Of a stretch of 64,000 bases of DNA, positions 26,795 through 35,139 are shown one piece after another. The stretch is taken from NCBI RefSeq assembly GCF_000381025.1, contig NZ_KB905820.1, forward strand, positions 1 through 64,000, read 5' to 3'. The position numbers and the translations under genes are program-made. Position 1 is the stretch's first letter, and each line of letters begins with the position of its first letter. The notes beneath the pieces were generated by a model. It was given only the letters and a program-made list of their open reading frames with translations, was not told the DNA's origin and made no database searches. The stretch comes from Streptomyces sulphureus DSM 40104. Its GTDB lineage: Bacteria > Actinomycetota > Actinomycetes > Streptomycetales > Streptomycetaceae.

Positions 26795-27967
26795 TCACTC
26801 GCCCCCCTTCGCCTCGTCCTCGGAACCCGGCCCACCCGCATCCGCACGCCCTTCGGTGACATCCGCCACGTCCGCATGCCGCTCCAGGGCGAGCAGCGCC
26901 ATGTCGTCCGACGCACCACCGCCCGTGTATGCGGTCACATCGTCGACGAGGAGATCGACCATCTCCTGCGCGTCGGCGTACGGGAGTTCGGCGAGGCGCT
27001 CCGCGAGCGGGTAGAAGACGCGCTGCGTGTCGCGCGCCTCCGAGAGCCCGTCGGTGTACAGCAGCAACAGGGCGCCCGGCGGGAAGTCGGACTCCTCCGG
27101 GTGCTCGGGCCACTCACCCAGCTGACTCATGCCGAGCGGGGTGTTGGGCACGCGCGCGGAGAGCGACCGCACGGTGCCGTCGTGGACGAGGAACGGCGGC
27201 GGATGCCCGCGGTTGAGCAGCCTCAGCACCCCGGGCCGCCCGTGCGGCACCTCCGCGAGGAGAGCAGTGGTGAACCCCTCCAACTGCGCCTCCCCCTCCT
27301 GCCGGGAGCCCTCGCGTTGCAGCGCGCGCTCCAACCGCTGGGCGAGCCGTGTCAGCGTCGGCTCCTGCTCGGCCGCCTCCCGGAAGGCACCGGTGATGAT
27401 CACCACCGCCTCGACGGCCCCGACGCCCTTGCCGCGTACGTCCCCGATGAGCAACCGGACCCCGAACGGAGATGCCTGCGCGACGTAGAAGTCCCCGCCG
27501 ATGGTCGCGCCCGACTGCGCGGCCTCGTACCGCGCCGCCACGTTGCAGCCGTCCACCCGGGCCGGCGGTGCGGGGAGCACCGCGAGCTGGATCGCCTCCG
27601 CCACCGTGCGGGCCGAAGCGAGGCGCCTCCCGCTACGGCGCATCACGTAATTGAGCATCAGCGCGAAGGCGGAGACGACGAGCACGCTCAGGCCCGACAA
27701 CCTCGTGTCGAGCGAGCGCTCCTCCATGAGGCTCGCTACCGCGAAGAGCAGCCCCGTCGAGACGAGACCGGTCAGCACCGTCGCGACGAACCCCTGGAGC
27801 GCCGCAGCAGCGACCGGTGCCGCGGCGAAGAGCGCGGAGATGATGACGTGCCCCGGGGTGAGAAGCTCGAAGCCGATCCCGAGCACGATGAAGAACGCCG
27901 GCAGCAAGTCGGCACAACGCCGCAACGCCGGGTGCATCTCCCCGTATTCGCCACTGGTAGCCCGCAC
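26795..27967 (-). CDS. Membrane SpoIIE/PP2C-type serine phosphatase
   Basis: 390 residues from GTG 27967. Three or four membrane helices (about 18-115, FFIVLGIGFELLTPGHVIIS and following) are joined to a cytosolic PPM phosphatase domain (about 140-365) with GGDFYVAQ, GDVRGKGV, LLYTDGLSEARD and ASDDMALLAL. The catalytic acidic residues are present. Such proteins dephosphorylate STAS anti-anti-sigma factors in response to a membrane signal. The longer open frame upstream reads through tRNA-Lys and is not coding. CAGATT six bases before GTG suggests a leaderless transcript. Confidence 0.9.
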   Translation of the reverse strand: MRATSGEYGEMHPALRRCADLLPAFFIVLGIGFELLTPGHVIISALFAAAPVAAAALQGFVATVLTGLVSTGLLFAVASLMEERSLDTRLSGLSVLVVSAFALMLNYVMRRSGRRLASARTVAEAIQLAVLPAPPARVDGCNVAARYEAAQSGATIGGDFYVAQASPFGVRLLIGDVRGKGVGAVEAVVIITGAFREAAEQEPTLTRLAQRLERALQREGSRQEGEAQLEGFTTALLAEVPHGRPGVLRLLNRGHPPPFLVHDGTVRSLSARVPNTPLGMSQLGEWPEHPEESDFPPGALLLLYTDGLSEARDTQRVFYPLAERLAELPYADAQEMVDLLVDDVTAYTGGGASDDMALLALERHADVADVTEGRADAGGPGSEDEAKGGE

Positions 27968-28107
27968 CGTCCCAATCTGACCCGCGGCCGGGGCGCCGGC
28001 CACTCGGAGAGGTCCAATGGGCCGACCCGGGCGCGGCCCGCCCACGGGCGGCGCTCCAACCCGCCCGCGTGCAATGGCGGTTGACGCCCGAACGGGGGAA
28101 GTGCGAG

Positions 28108-28180
28108 TAGGCCGCGTGGGACTCGAACCCACAACCAACAGATTAAAAGTCTGCTGCTCTGCCAATTGAGCTAGCGGCCC
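28108..28180 (-). tRNA. tRNA-Lys (anticodon TTT)
   Basis: A 73-nt cloverleaf on the minus strand. The acceptor pairs GGGCCGC with GCGGCCT, the anticodon loop is CTTTTAA, and the T arm is GTGGG-TTCGAGT-CCCAC. Discriminator A; CCA is not encoded. Confidence 0.97.
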
Positions 28181-28284
28181 GCCGCCCCAGCATATCCCTC
28201 GTCCCGCCGCGGCTTCGAGGGCATTCGCCTGCCGGGCCCACCGCACGCGACGAGGCGCGGCGGGCGTCCTCCTGCGGGATGCAC

Positions 28285-28316
28285 GAAGGCCCCCGGCACG
28301 GGGGCCGGGGGCCTTC
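28285..28316 (-). terminator. Terminator of the DEAD-box helicase gene
   Basis: GAAGGCCCCCGGC (28285-28297) pairs perfectly with GCCGGGGGCCTTC (28304-28316), 60 bp after the helicase stop. A 13-bp G/C stem without a long T-tract is the usual Streptomyces form. Confidence 0.8.
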
Positions 28317-28376
28317 CTTGCGTCATCCGCTCAGCCGGGCGCGGAGCTCGTTCCGCGCCCGGACCGCAGCGGTACG

Positions 28377-30491
28377 TCAGCCGTTGCGCTTCCAACGGGG
28401 CTTGTCCGCACGGCGGTCGTTGGAGCGGGGGGCGCCACCGCGGTAGTCGCCGCCGCGGCCGTGGGGCCTGCGGTCGTCGCGACGGTCGCGGTTGTAGGGG
28501 CGGTCGCCGTTGTACGGGCGGTCGTTGCGGGGGCCGCCGCGGAAGCCGCCCCTGTCGTCCCTGCGGTCGTCACGGCGGAAGTCGTCCCTGCGGGGACCGC
28601 CGCGGCGGTCGTCCCTGCGGAAGCCACCGTCGCGCTGGTCCTCCCTGCGGAAGCCACCGTCGCGCTGGTCGTCACGGCGGAAGCCGCCCTCGCGCTGATC
28701 GTCCCTGCGGAAGCCGCCCTCGCGCTGGTCACGGCCGCCCGGCCGGCCACCGCGGTGACCGTTGAATCCGCCGCGGTCGCGGCCGCCGCGGTCGTCGCGC
28801 CGGTAGCCGCCCTTGCGGTCGTCGCGCCCCCGGTCCTGGTTGTTGCGCTGCTCCCGCTCGCGCTTCTCGCGCTCACGGCGCTCGCGCCGCTCCCGCTCCA
28901 TCCGCTCACGGCGCTCCGCCTCGGCACGCTCCTCGGCCTCCGCCTCGGCACGCGCCGTCTCCTCGGAGGCCGCGACCGCGGCCTCCGGGTCGTCGCCCCG
29001 CTCCTTCGCCGCCTTCGCGGTGAGCAGCGACGCCTCGTCGCGCAGCTCGGTCGCGCGCTGCTTCGCCTCCTCGAGCTGGCGGGCGAGCTGGCGCGCCTCG
29101 CGGTCGGCCTGCTTCGCCGAGCTCGCCGCCGACTCCGCCTGGAGTTCGGTGAGCGAGCGGGCGCCGGTGATCCGCGCGACGTCGTCGTCGAAGACGTCGC
29201 CGCGGCCGATGGTGTGCCGGGACGCGTCGACGCCGGCGTCCTCCATGAGGCGGAAGATCTGGCGCCGCTGGTGCGGGAGCGCGAGCGAGACGACCGTCCC
29301 CGACTGCCCGGCGCGCGCGGTGCGCCCCGAGCGGTGGAGGTAGTCCTTGTGGTCGCCCGCGGGGTCGACGTTGAGGACGAGGTCGATGCCGTCGACGTGG
29401 ATGCCGCGGGCCGCGACGTCCGTCGCCACGAGCGCGTTGACCTTGCCGTCCTTGAAGTCGGCGAGGGTGCGGGTACGGGCGCCCTGCGTCATGCCGCCGT
29501 GGAGCGCGTCAGCGCGGACGCCGGCCTCGCGCAACTGCTCCGCGATGCGGTCGGCACCGAGCTGGGTGCGGACGAAGATGATGGTGCGGCCCTTGCGCGC
29601 GGCGATCGCCGTCGTCACGGGGGCCTTGTCCTTCGGCTTCACGACGAGCACGTGGTGGGTCATCGTCGTGACGGCGCCCTGGGCCGCGTCGACCTCGTGG
29701 CTCACCGGGTCGACGAGGTAGCGGCGGACGAGCGAGTCGATCTCCTTCTCCATCGTGGCGGAGAAGAGCATCCGCTGACCGCCCTCGGGGACGAGGTCGA
29801 GCAGCTCGGTGACCTCCGGCAGGAAGCCGAGGTCGGCCATCTGGTCGGCCTCGTCGAGGATCGCCACCTCGGTCGCGTCGAGCGAGCAGGAGCCGCGGTT
29901 GATGAGGTCGCGCAGGCGGCCGGGGGTGGCGACGAGGATGTCGACGCCGCGCTCCAGCGCGGAGATCTGGTTCGCCATCGAGGTGCCGCCGCAGACGACC
30001 TTCAGCCGCAGCCCGAGGGTGTCGCCGTAGGGCTGAAGCGCGTCGGAGACCTGCATCGCGAGCTCGCGGGTGGGCGTGAGGATCACGCCGCGCGGGTGCT
30101 TGCGCTGCGTACGGCCGCCGCTGAGGCGGGTGAGCAGCGGCAGGCCGAAGGAGAGGGTCTTGCCGGAGCCGGTGCGCCCGCGGCCGAGGATGTCCTTGCC
30201 GCCGAGAGCGTCGGGGATCGTCGCGGCCTGGATCGGGAACGGCGCGGTCACACCGTTCTGGCCCAGCTTGCGGACGACGGCCTCGGGGAGGCCGAGGCCG
30301 GCGAAGGTCGGGCCCTCGGGCTCGTCGTCGACGTCGGCCGGCTCGGCGACCTCGTCCGCCTCGAGGGCGGCGAGCGCCTCGCTGTCCGTGGGCGCGGCCT
30401 GCGCGGGGATCATCGGAGCGGCCTCGGGGCCGTTGTCCGGGTCGTTCGGCTCCGCGTCGAAGTGGAGGGAGTCATGAGTAACAACAGACAT
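28377..30491 (-). CDS. DEAD-box ATP-dependent RNA helicase with RG/RD-rich tail
   Basis: 704 residues from ATG 30491, with GGAAGG 11 bases upstream. After an acidic N-terminus (1-60) come the Q motif (FAGLGLPEAVVRKLGQNGVT), motif I GRGRTGSGKT, Ia PTRELAMQV, II DEAD in ILDEADQMADLGF, III SAT, and VI HRSGRTARAG. The tail (about 500-704) is a charged coiled coil followed by an RNA-binding, arginine/aspartate/glycine-rich region. It includes at least four near-tandem copies of GGFRRDDQR-like units (DNA 28620-28735). Likely roles are ribosome assembly, mRNA unwinding or cold adaptation, as for DeaD/RhlE-type enzymes. The leader is about 150 nt and may be regulatory. Confidence 0.94.
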   Translation of the reverse strand: MSVVTHDSLHFDAEPNDPDNGPEAAPMIPAQAAPTDSEALAALEADEVAEPADVDDEPEGPTFAGLGLPEAVVRKLGQNGVTAPFPIQAATIPDALGGKDILGRGRTGSGKTLSFGLPLLTRLSGGRTQRKHPRGVILTPTRELAMQVSDALQPYGDTLGLRLKVVCGGTSMANQISALERGVDILVATPGRLRDLINRGSCSLDATEVAILDEADQMADLGFLPEVTELLDLVPEGGQRMLFSATMEKEIDSLVRRYLVDPVSHEVDAAQGAVTTMTHHVLVVKPKDKAPVTTAIAARKGRTIIFVRTQLGADRIAEQLREAGVRADALHGGMTQGARTRTLADFKDGKVNALVATDVAARGIHVDGIDLVLNVDPAGDHKDYLHRSGRTARAGQSGTVVSLALPHQRRQIFRLMEDAGVDASRHTIGRGDVFDDDVARITGARSLTELQAESAASSAKQADREARQLARQLEEAKQRATELRDEASLLTAKAAKERGDDPEAAVAASEETARAEAEAEERAEAERRERMERERRERREREKREREQRNNQDRGRDDRKGGYRRDDRGGRDRGGFNGHRGGRPGGRDQREGGFRRDDQREGGFRRDDQRDGGFRREDQRDGGFRRDDRRGGPRRDDFRRDDRRDDRGGFRGGPRNDRPYNGDRPYNRDRRDDRRPHGRGGDYRGGAPRSNDRRADKPRWKRNG

Positions 30492-30646
30492 GCGAAATCT
30501 GACCTTCCGGAGTCATAGCGGCACGCGCCCAGAACTCCGTGAATTCGCAAGAGACCGCCTTGTGCGGTCAGCCACGGTCAAAGAGGAACGCGCCACACGG
30601 CGCGCTCTGCCAACGGCGCCGGGCAAATGGGATCAAACGATCTACC

Positions 30647-30676
30647 AGCATACGCACCCCACCCTGGGCAGCGCAA
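30647..30676 (-). promoter_or_regulatory. Candidate promoter of the DEAD-box helicase gene
   Basis: On the minus strand TTGCGC (30671-30676), an 18-bp spacer and TATGCT (30647-30652) give a principal-sigma promoter. The predicted start near 30640 leaves an mRNA leader of about 150 nt containing the hairpin GACCGC-N5-GCGGTC (30556-30572), reminiscent of autoregulated cold-shock leaders. Confidence 0.45.
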
Positions 30677-30709
30677 ATGCAGCCCCGGCCGGGCTCGAAC
30701 GCCCGCCGG

Positions 30710-31072
30710 CTACCCGTAGCCGAGCGAGTGGAGCCGGTCGTCGTCGATGCCGAAGTGATGCGCGATCTCGTGGACGACCGTCACCTCCACCTCCTCCACG
30801 ACGAGCTCGCGGTCCCCTCCCTCACGCTCCACCATCCGCAGCGTCGGCCCGCGGTAGACCGTGATGCGGTCGGGCAGCACCCCCGCGTACCACTCGCCGC
30901 GCTCGGTGAGCGGCGTGCCCTCGTAGAGCCCGAGCAGCTCGGGGTCCCCGGCGGGCGGCTCGTCCTCGACGAAGACCGCCACGTTGTCCATGAGCCGCGT
31001 CAGCTCCTCGGGGATGCGATCGAGCGCCTGGGCGACCAGCTCCTCGAACTCCTCGCGCGTCATCTCCAGCAC
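30710..31072 (-). CDS. Zincin-like metallopeptidase family protein
   Basis: 120 residues from GTG 31072 (reading LEMTREEFEELV); ATG 31063 is an alternative. The minimal zincin motif HEIAHHFGIDD lies near the C-terminus and is preceded by the strand VVEEVEVTVV. The family is small, soluble and widespread in Actinobacteria, with an HExxH metal site but no established substrate. It is divergent from the metallophosphoesterase gene, sharing a 110-bp promoter region. Confidence 0.88.
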   Translation of the reverse strand: MLEMTREEFEELVAQALDRIPEELTRLMDNVAVFVEDEPPAGDPELLGLYEGTPLTERGEWYAGVLPDRITVYRGPTLRMVEREGGDRELVVEEVEVTVVHEIAHHFGIDDDRLHSLGYG

Positions 31073-31182
31073 CCCGCCATTGTCGGACACCCGCCCCTGC
31101 ACACCCACCCCGGGTTCGGCCCCGCCACAGGCGGCGGGCGACGACCGCATAGCGCCGCCGCGCGGCGGGCATACCGCCCCCC

Positions 31183-32808
31183 ATGTCCGGACTCCCCCGG
31201 AAGCAGTGGCACGCGCGGGTGAGCACGGCCCTGGAAGGGCTGCGCTCGCGGGCGACGTCGCGGGTACGGTCCGTGCGCCGGCGCGCGCCCGCCGGCGGTT
31301 CCGGCGTCACGACGGGCCGTATGCGCCGTGCGTACCTCAGAGCGCTGGGGATGGGAGCCGTCACGCTCCTCGGCGCCTGGCTCGGGCTGCTCGCCGTCGG
31401 CAGCCTCGGTACGACCTCGCCCGTGGGCCCCGTCGACACCCATATGTCGCTCAAGCCCTCGCTCGAAGGCGGCACGACCGTCGACGTAGCACCCCTGGGC
31501 GCGCTCCAACTCCGCAGCCACCAGGGGCCGATGCGGCTCGACGTCGACATCCAGCGTCTCGACCAGGAGCGCGCCTCGGCGCTCGTCGACCACCCGGAGC
31601 GCCTGGAGGGCCTCGACGACGAGATCGTCTCCGACGTCAGGGCCGGCGCCGGAAACGTACTGCTCCGCTCCGGTCTCGCCGCCGCCGCGGGGGCGTGCGC
31701 GCTGGGGCTCGTCGTCTACCGACGCCCGCGCCGGGCGCTCGCAGCGGGCGGCCTCGCGCTGCTGCTCTTCGCCGTCTCCAGCGGGACGGCCTACGCCACC
31801 TGGAACCCCGAGTCCGTACTGGAGCCCCGCTATTCGGGGCTGCTCGCCAGCGCGCCCTCCGTCGTCGGGAACGCGCGCAGCATCGCCACGGAGTTCGACG
31901 TGTACCAGCGGGAACTCGCCCGCCTCGTCACCAACGTCACCAAGCTCTACGACACCGCGTCCACCCTTCCCGCCTACAGCCCCGACCCCTCGACCACGCG
32001 CGTGCTCCACATCTCCGACGTGCACCTCAACCCGGCGGCCTGGCACATCGTCGGCTCACTCGTCGAGCAGTACGACATCGACGTCATCGTCGACACCGGC
32101 GACACCATGGACCACGGCACCCCTCCGGAGAACGGATTCCTCGCGCCGATCAGGGAGTTGGGCGCACCGTACGTGTGGGTGCGGGGCAACCACGACTCGA
32201 AGAGCACGCAGGACGCCGTGGGGAAGCTGGGGCGCCACGTCCACGTCCTCGACGAGGGCGCGACGGTCGACGTGGCGGGGTTGCGCCTCGCCGGCTGGGG
32301 CGACCCGCAGTTCACGCCCGACCGCTCCGTCGACGCGGCGGGCGACGACGTCGAAATCGCGGACGGCCGCCGCCTCGCCACCGCACTGCGCGCGCAGCGC
32401 GCCGCCGGCAACCCCGTCGACATCGCGCTCGGCCACAACCCCGAACTCGCCAAGCAGACCGACGGAGTCGTCCCGCTCGCCCTCGCCGGCCACACCCACC
32501 AGCGCAGCAACGAGGTCCTGCCCAAGGGCACCCGGCTGATGGTCGAGGGGACCACGGGCGGCGGCGGACTGCGCGCCGTCGAGGGCGACGAGCCGCAGAA
32601 GGTCCAGGCGTCCGTGCTCTACCTGGACAGCGAGACGCACCGCCTCCAGGCGTGGGACGAGGTCGCCCTGGGCGGCCTCGGCCTCTCCAAGGCGGAGGTC
32701 TCCCGCCACCTCCCGGGGGACGCGAGGCCGGGCACGACGCCCTCGGAGTCGCCCGGCGCCGTACCGGAGAGCTCCGACAGCTCCCCTTCTTCGAGTGATC
32801 CCGAGTGA
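31183..32808 (+). CDS. Membrane-anchored calcineurin-like metallophosphoesterase
   Basis: 541 residues from ATG 31183. Two hydrophobic segments (about 52-75 and 160-205) enclose an extracytoplasmic region. The C-terminal catalytic domain (about 270-480) has the complete two-metal signature: ISDVHLNP, DTGDTMDHG, VRGNHDSKS, ALGHNPELA and LAGHTHQRS. The tail is Ser/Pro-rich. Phosphodiester or phosphomonoester hydrolysis at the cell surface or inner membrane face is likely; the substrate cannot be inferred. tRNA genes start about 160 bp downstream. Confidence 0.92.
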   Translation: MSGLPRKQWHARVSTALEGLRSRATSRVRSVRRRAPAGGSGVTTGRMRRAYLRALGMGAVTLLGAWLGLLAVGSLGTTSPVGPVDTHMSLKPSLEGGTTVDVAPLGALQLRSHQGPMRLDVDIQRLDQERASALVDHPERLEGLDDEIVSDVRAGAGNVLLRSGLAAAAGACALGLVVYRRPRRALAAGGLALLLFAVSSGTAYATWNPESVLEPRYSGLLASAPSVVGNARSIATEFDVYQRELARLVTNVTKLYDTASTLPAYSPDPSTTRVLHISDVHLNPAAWHIVGSLVEQYDIDVIVDTGDTMDHGTPPENGFLAPIRELGAPYVWVRGNHDSKSTQDAVGKLGRHVHVLDEGATVDVAGLRLAGWGDPQFTPDRSVDAAGDDVEIADGRRLATALRAQRAAGNPVDIALGHNPELAKQTDGVVPLALAGHTHQRSNEVLPKGTRLMVEGTTGGGGLRAVEGDEPQKVQASVLYLDSETHRLQAWDEVALGGLGLSKAEVSRHLPGDARPGTTPSESPGAVPESSDSSPSSSDPE

Positions 32809-32966
32809 CCGGAGTTGACGCTTCGGCGGGCACCGCCCCACCGGACCCGCACTCGTCCCACCGAGCCGAGGAGGCCCCACCACCAACCGTTTTGGCGAAC
32901 CGCGCCCCCATCCCATATGCTTCTCACGTCCCCGACGCGCTGATCAAGCGCCCAGGTGGGCCATCA

Positions 32967-33039
32967 GCCCTCATCGTCTAGTGGCCCAGGACGCCGCCCT
33001 TTCAAGGCGGTAGCACGGGTTCGAATCCCGTTGGGGGCA
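32967..33039 (+). tRNA. tRNA-Glu (anticodon TTC)
   Basis: 73 nt. Acceptor GCCCTCA pairs with TGGGGGC, anticodon loop CTTTCAA, T arm ACGGG-TTCGAAT-CCCGT. First of three closely spaced tRNA genes. CCA is not encoded. Confidence 0.97.
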
Positions 33040-33086
33040 CGCAGGCGCCTGTGCGAGACTGTTCCTCGCACAGCGTGTGCAAGCTA

Positions 33087-33161
33087 GGTCCTGTGGAGCA
33101 GCTTGGAGTGCTCGCCACCCTGTCAAGGTGGAGGCCGCGGGTTCAAATCCCGTCAGGACCG
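33087..33161 (+). tRNA. tRNA-Asp (anticodon GTC), copy 1
   Basis: Acceptor GGTCCTG pairs with CAGGACC, anticodon loop CTGTCAA, T arm CGGG-TTCAAAT-CCCG. The gene body is identical to the copy at 39301. Discriminator G. Confidence 0.97.
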
Positions 33162-33165
33162 CTGC

Positions 33166-33239
33166 GGCTGGGTAGCTCAGTTGGTACGAGCGTCCGCCTG
33201 AAAAGCGGAAGGTCGCCGGTTCGACCCCGGCCCCAGCCA
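33166..33239 (+). tRNA. tRNA-Phe (anticodon GAA)
   Basis: Acceptor GGCTGGG pairs with CCCAGCC, anticodon loop CTGAAAA, T arm GCCGG-TTCGACC-CCGGC. It begins four bases after tRNA-Asp, so the two must be processed from one transcript. Confidence 0.97.
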
Positions 33240-33259
33240 CCGCAGCCCGCACAGGGCGG

Positions 33260-33293
33260 AAGGGTCCCTTCGAGAAACCTCGGGGGGACCTTT
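33260..33293 (+). terminator. Terminator of the tRNA Glu-Asp-Phe cluster
   Basis: AAGGGTCCC (33260-33268) pairs with GGGACCTTT (33285-33293) across a 16-base loop, with one G-T pair. It lies 20 bp after tRNA-Phe. Confidence 0.65.
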
Positions 33294-33357
33294 CGCATGC
33301 TGCCCGCAGTCCTCCGGCAGCCAACCGCCCGCCCCCGGCGCCGACTTGCCCCGCCGC

Positions 33358-33858
33358 TCACCCCGTCGGACGGTCCACCGCGTACACCGTGACCTGCGCC
33401 CCGAGCAGCACCTCGGAGCGGCGGGCGGTGAAGCCGAGGCGCTCGGCGAGGCGTATCGACGGGGTGTTCGCCGGCTGGATCATGGCCGTGAAGCGGTCGG
33501 CGGACAGGTGGGCGAAGCCCCAGTCGAGGACGGCGCGGGCCGCCTCGGTGGCGTAGCCGCGGCCGCGGGCCTCCGGGTGGAGCGTCCAGCCGATCTCGAC
33601 CTCGTCCAGCTCGGGCCAGTGGTGGAGCCCGCAGCGGCCGAGGAACCCGCCGCCCTCGCGGAGCTCGACGGCGAAGAGCCCGTGCCCCCTGCGCTCCCAC
33701 TCCTCTCGGACCTCGACGAGCCGCCGGTGCGCCGCCTCGCGGTCGCGCGGGACGCCGACGAGGTGGCGGTTGACGCGCGCGTCGGAGTGGAGCTGCCAGA
33801 AGGCGTCGAGGTGCTCGGGGCCCAGCGGGGTCAGTGTCAGGCGCTCCGTCTCGATCAT
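33358..33858 (-). CDS. GNAT-family N-acetyltransferase (RimJ/RimL type)
   Basis: 166 residues from ATG 33858 (MIETERLTLTPL), the canonical N-terminus of RimJ-like acetyltransferases; ATG 33876 would add six. The acetyl-CoA site is seen in GWTLHPEARGRGYATEAARA, and NTPSIRLAERLGF is the conserved C-terminal motif. It acetylates an amine on a protein N-terminus or small molecule; the substrate is not predictable. It is followed on the same strand by nothing but the tRNA-cluster terminator. Confidence 0.93.
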   Translation of the reverse strand: MIETERLTLTPLGPEHLDAFWQLHSDARVNRHLVGVPRDREAAHRRLVEVREEWERRGHGLFAVELREGGGFLGRCGLHHWPELDEVEIGWTLHPEARGRGYATEAARAVLDWGFAHLSADRFTAMIQPANTPSIRLAERLGFTARRSEVLLGAQVTVYAVDRPTG

Positions 33859-33918
33859 GCGGTGAGCGTACGGCAACCGCCCCCGGAGGCAAGCCGGTTG
33901 AGGTCTCCGGGCGGCGCC

Positions 33919-34986
33919 TCAGTCCGGCGCCGGCGCGTTGCGGAAGATCCGCTCCTGACGGCCCCCGGGGTGCCGGTGCCGCCAGATCCAGAAGGCGCCG
34001 CAGGAGAGCACCGCCCACCCGGCGAGCACCAGGTACGGCTGGAGGAGCTGGTGTTCTGGGAAGTAGACGGCGGTGTGCTGCGCGTTGACGGACGCGCCAG
34101 GCGGCAGCCACTTGCCGATCTCGCCGAGGACGGAGGGAAGCAGCGGCCACGAGACGGCGCCGCCCGACGAGGGGTTGCCGAGCAGGACCATCAGGCCCCA
34201 CGTCGGAATCATCGCCCAGCGCCCGAAGAGGGCGTTGAACATGGTGAAGACCATCCCCGAGGCGAAGAGCGTGAGCGCGATGATTCCCCACGAAGTGACG
34301 AACGGCAGCCGCACCGAGCCCAGCAGCCAGTCGACGACCGCGCAGACGGCGAAGCCGCCGAAGACCGCGTAGCCGGCGGTGAACCCGATCCGCTCCCCCG
34401 GCGTGAGTCCGGCCGCGTGGACGCTGAGCTGGATCGCCCCGACGAAGCCGATGATCACGGCGGCGAGCGAGATGTAGAAGATCGCCAGCCCTCTCGGATC
34501 GCCGCGCGAGAGCGGTTTGAGGTCGTGTACGTCGACCCGCACCCCGACGCTCCTGCCGACCTCGGGCCCGGTTCGCTGGAGCGTCTCGGCGACCGTGGCG
34601 CCCGACGCGCTGGAGACGTCGAGCCGTACGACACCGCGCTGCTGCGCGTCGAGGATCGCGAAGATCCGCTGCTCCTCCACGGCGCGGACGGCGTCCTTGC
34701 GGTCCGCGAAGTGCCGCAGCCGCATCGAGCTGTCGAGCGCCCGTTCCATCCCGTCGAGGAACCGCTCCGACTCCGGAATTCCGGAAGGGGAGCCGACGAC
34801 GGCCGTGGGGATGTTCCGCGGCGTGGGGTTTGCCATTGCGTACGTGTACGAGCCGGCGAAGAGACCGGCGGCGGCACCGATGATGAGCACCAGGACGCAC
34901 CCCGGCAGGAAGGGAGAGTCGCGGAAGCGTCTCCAGTAGGTGCGGAGCGGGCCGGGTTCCGCAACCGTCCGTTCGTCCTCGCTCAT
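33919..34986 (-). CDS. ABC-2/YhgE-like membrane protein
   Basis: 355 residues from ATG 34986. One N-terminal helix (about 29-51), an extracytoplasmic domain of about 120 residues (TAVVGSPSGIPESERFLDGM and following), then five or six helices (about 175-340) and a short basic tail. This one-plus-six layout is typical of ABC-2 permease-like and YhgE/Pip proteins, which export lipids, drugs or wall precursors. No ATPase gene is adjacent, which favours an orphan or DUF3533-like member. Function unassigned. Confidence 0.75.
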   Translation of the reverse strand: MSEDERTVAEPGPLRTYWRRFRDSPFLPGCVLVLIIGAAAGLFAGSYTYAMANPTPRNIPTAVVGSPSGIPESERFLDGMERALDSSMRLRHFADRKDAVRAVEEQRIFAILDAQQRGVVRLDVSSASGATVAETLQRTGPEVGRSVGVRVDVHDLKPLSRGDPRGLAIFYISLAAVIIGFVGAIQLSVHAAGLTPGERIGFTAGYAVFGGFAVCAVVDWLLGSVRLPFVTSWGIIALTLFASGMVFTMFNALFGRWAMIPTWGLMVLLGNPSSGGAVSWPLLPSVLGEIGKWLPPGASVNAQHTAVYFPEHQLLQPYLVLAGWAVLSCGAFWIWRHRHPGGRQERIFRNAPAPD

Positions 34987-35139
34987 GGGGGTCAGCGTAG
35001 GTCCGTGATGTGGCGTTCGTACGGTTATGCCGCTTCCCCAGGCGAGTGGCGCGCACGCCTCTTCCGCCCCGGTGCGCCCCCTGCCCGGTCCGTAATCCGT
35101 TCGCCAGCCGAATCACCGAGGTGCGATCCTGGACCTGGT

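Noticed and set aside
27968-28246. N-terminal extension of the second phosphatase
   Set aside because: It translates the tRNA-Lys gene.
30685-30715. GGCTCGAAC sequence resembling a tRNA T loop on the minus strand
   Set aside because: No acceptor or anticodon stem can be built, and it abuts the zincin-like gene.
33346-35139. Long upstream extension of the hrpA frame
   Set aside because: It is antisense to the GNAT and ABC-2-like genes, and HrpA family similarity starts at 35140.
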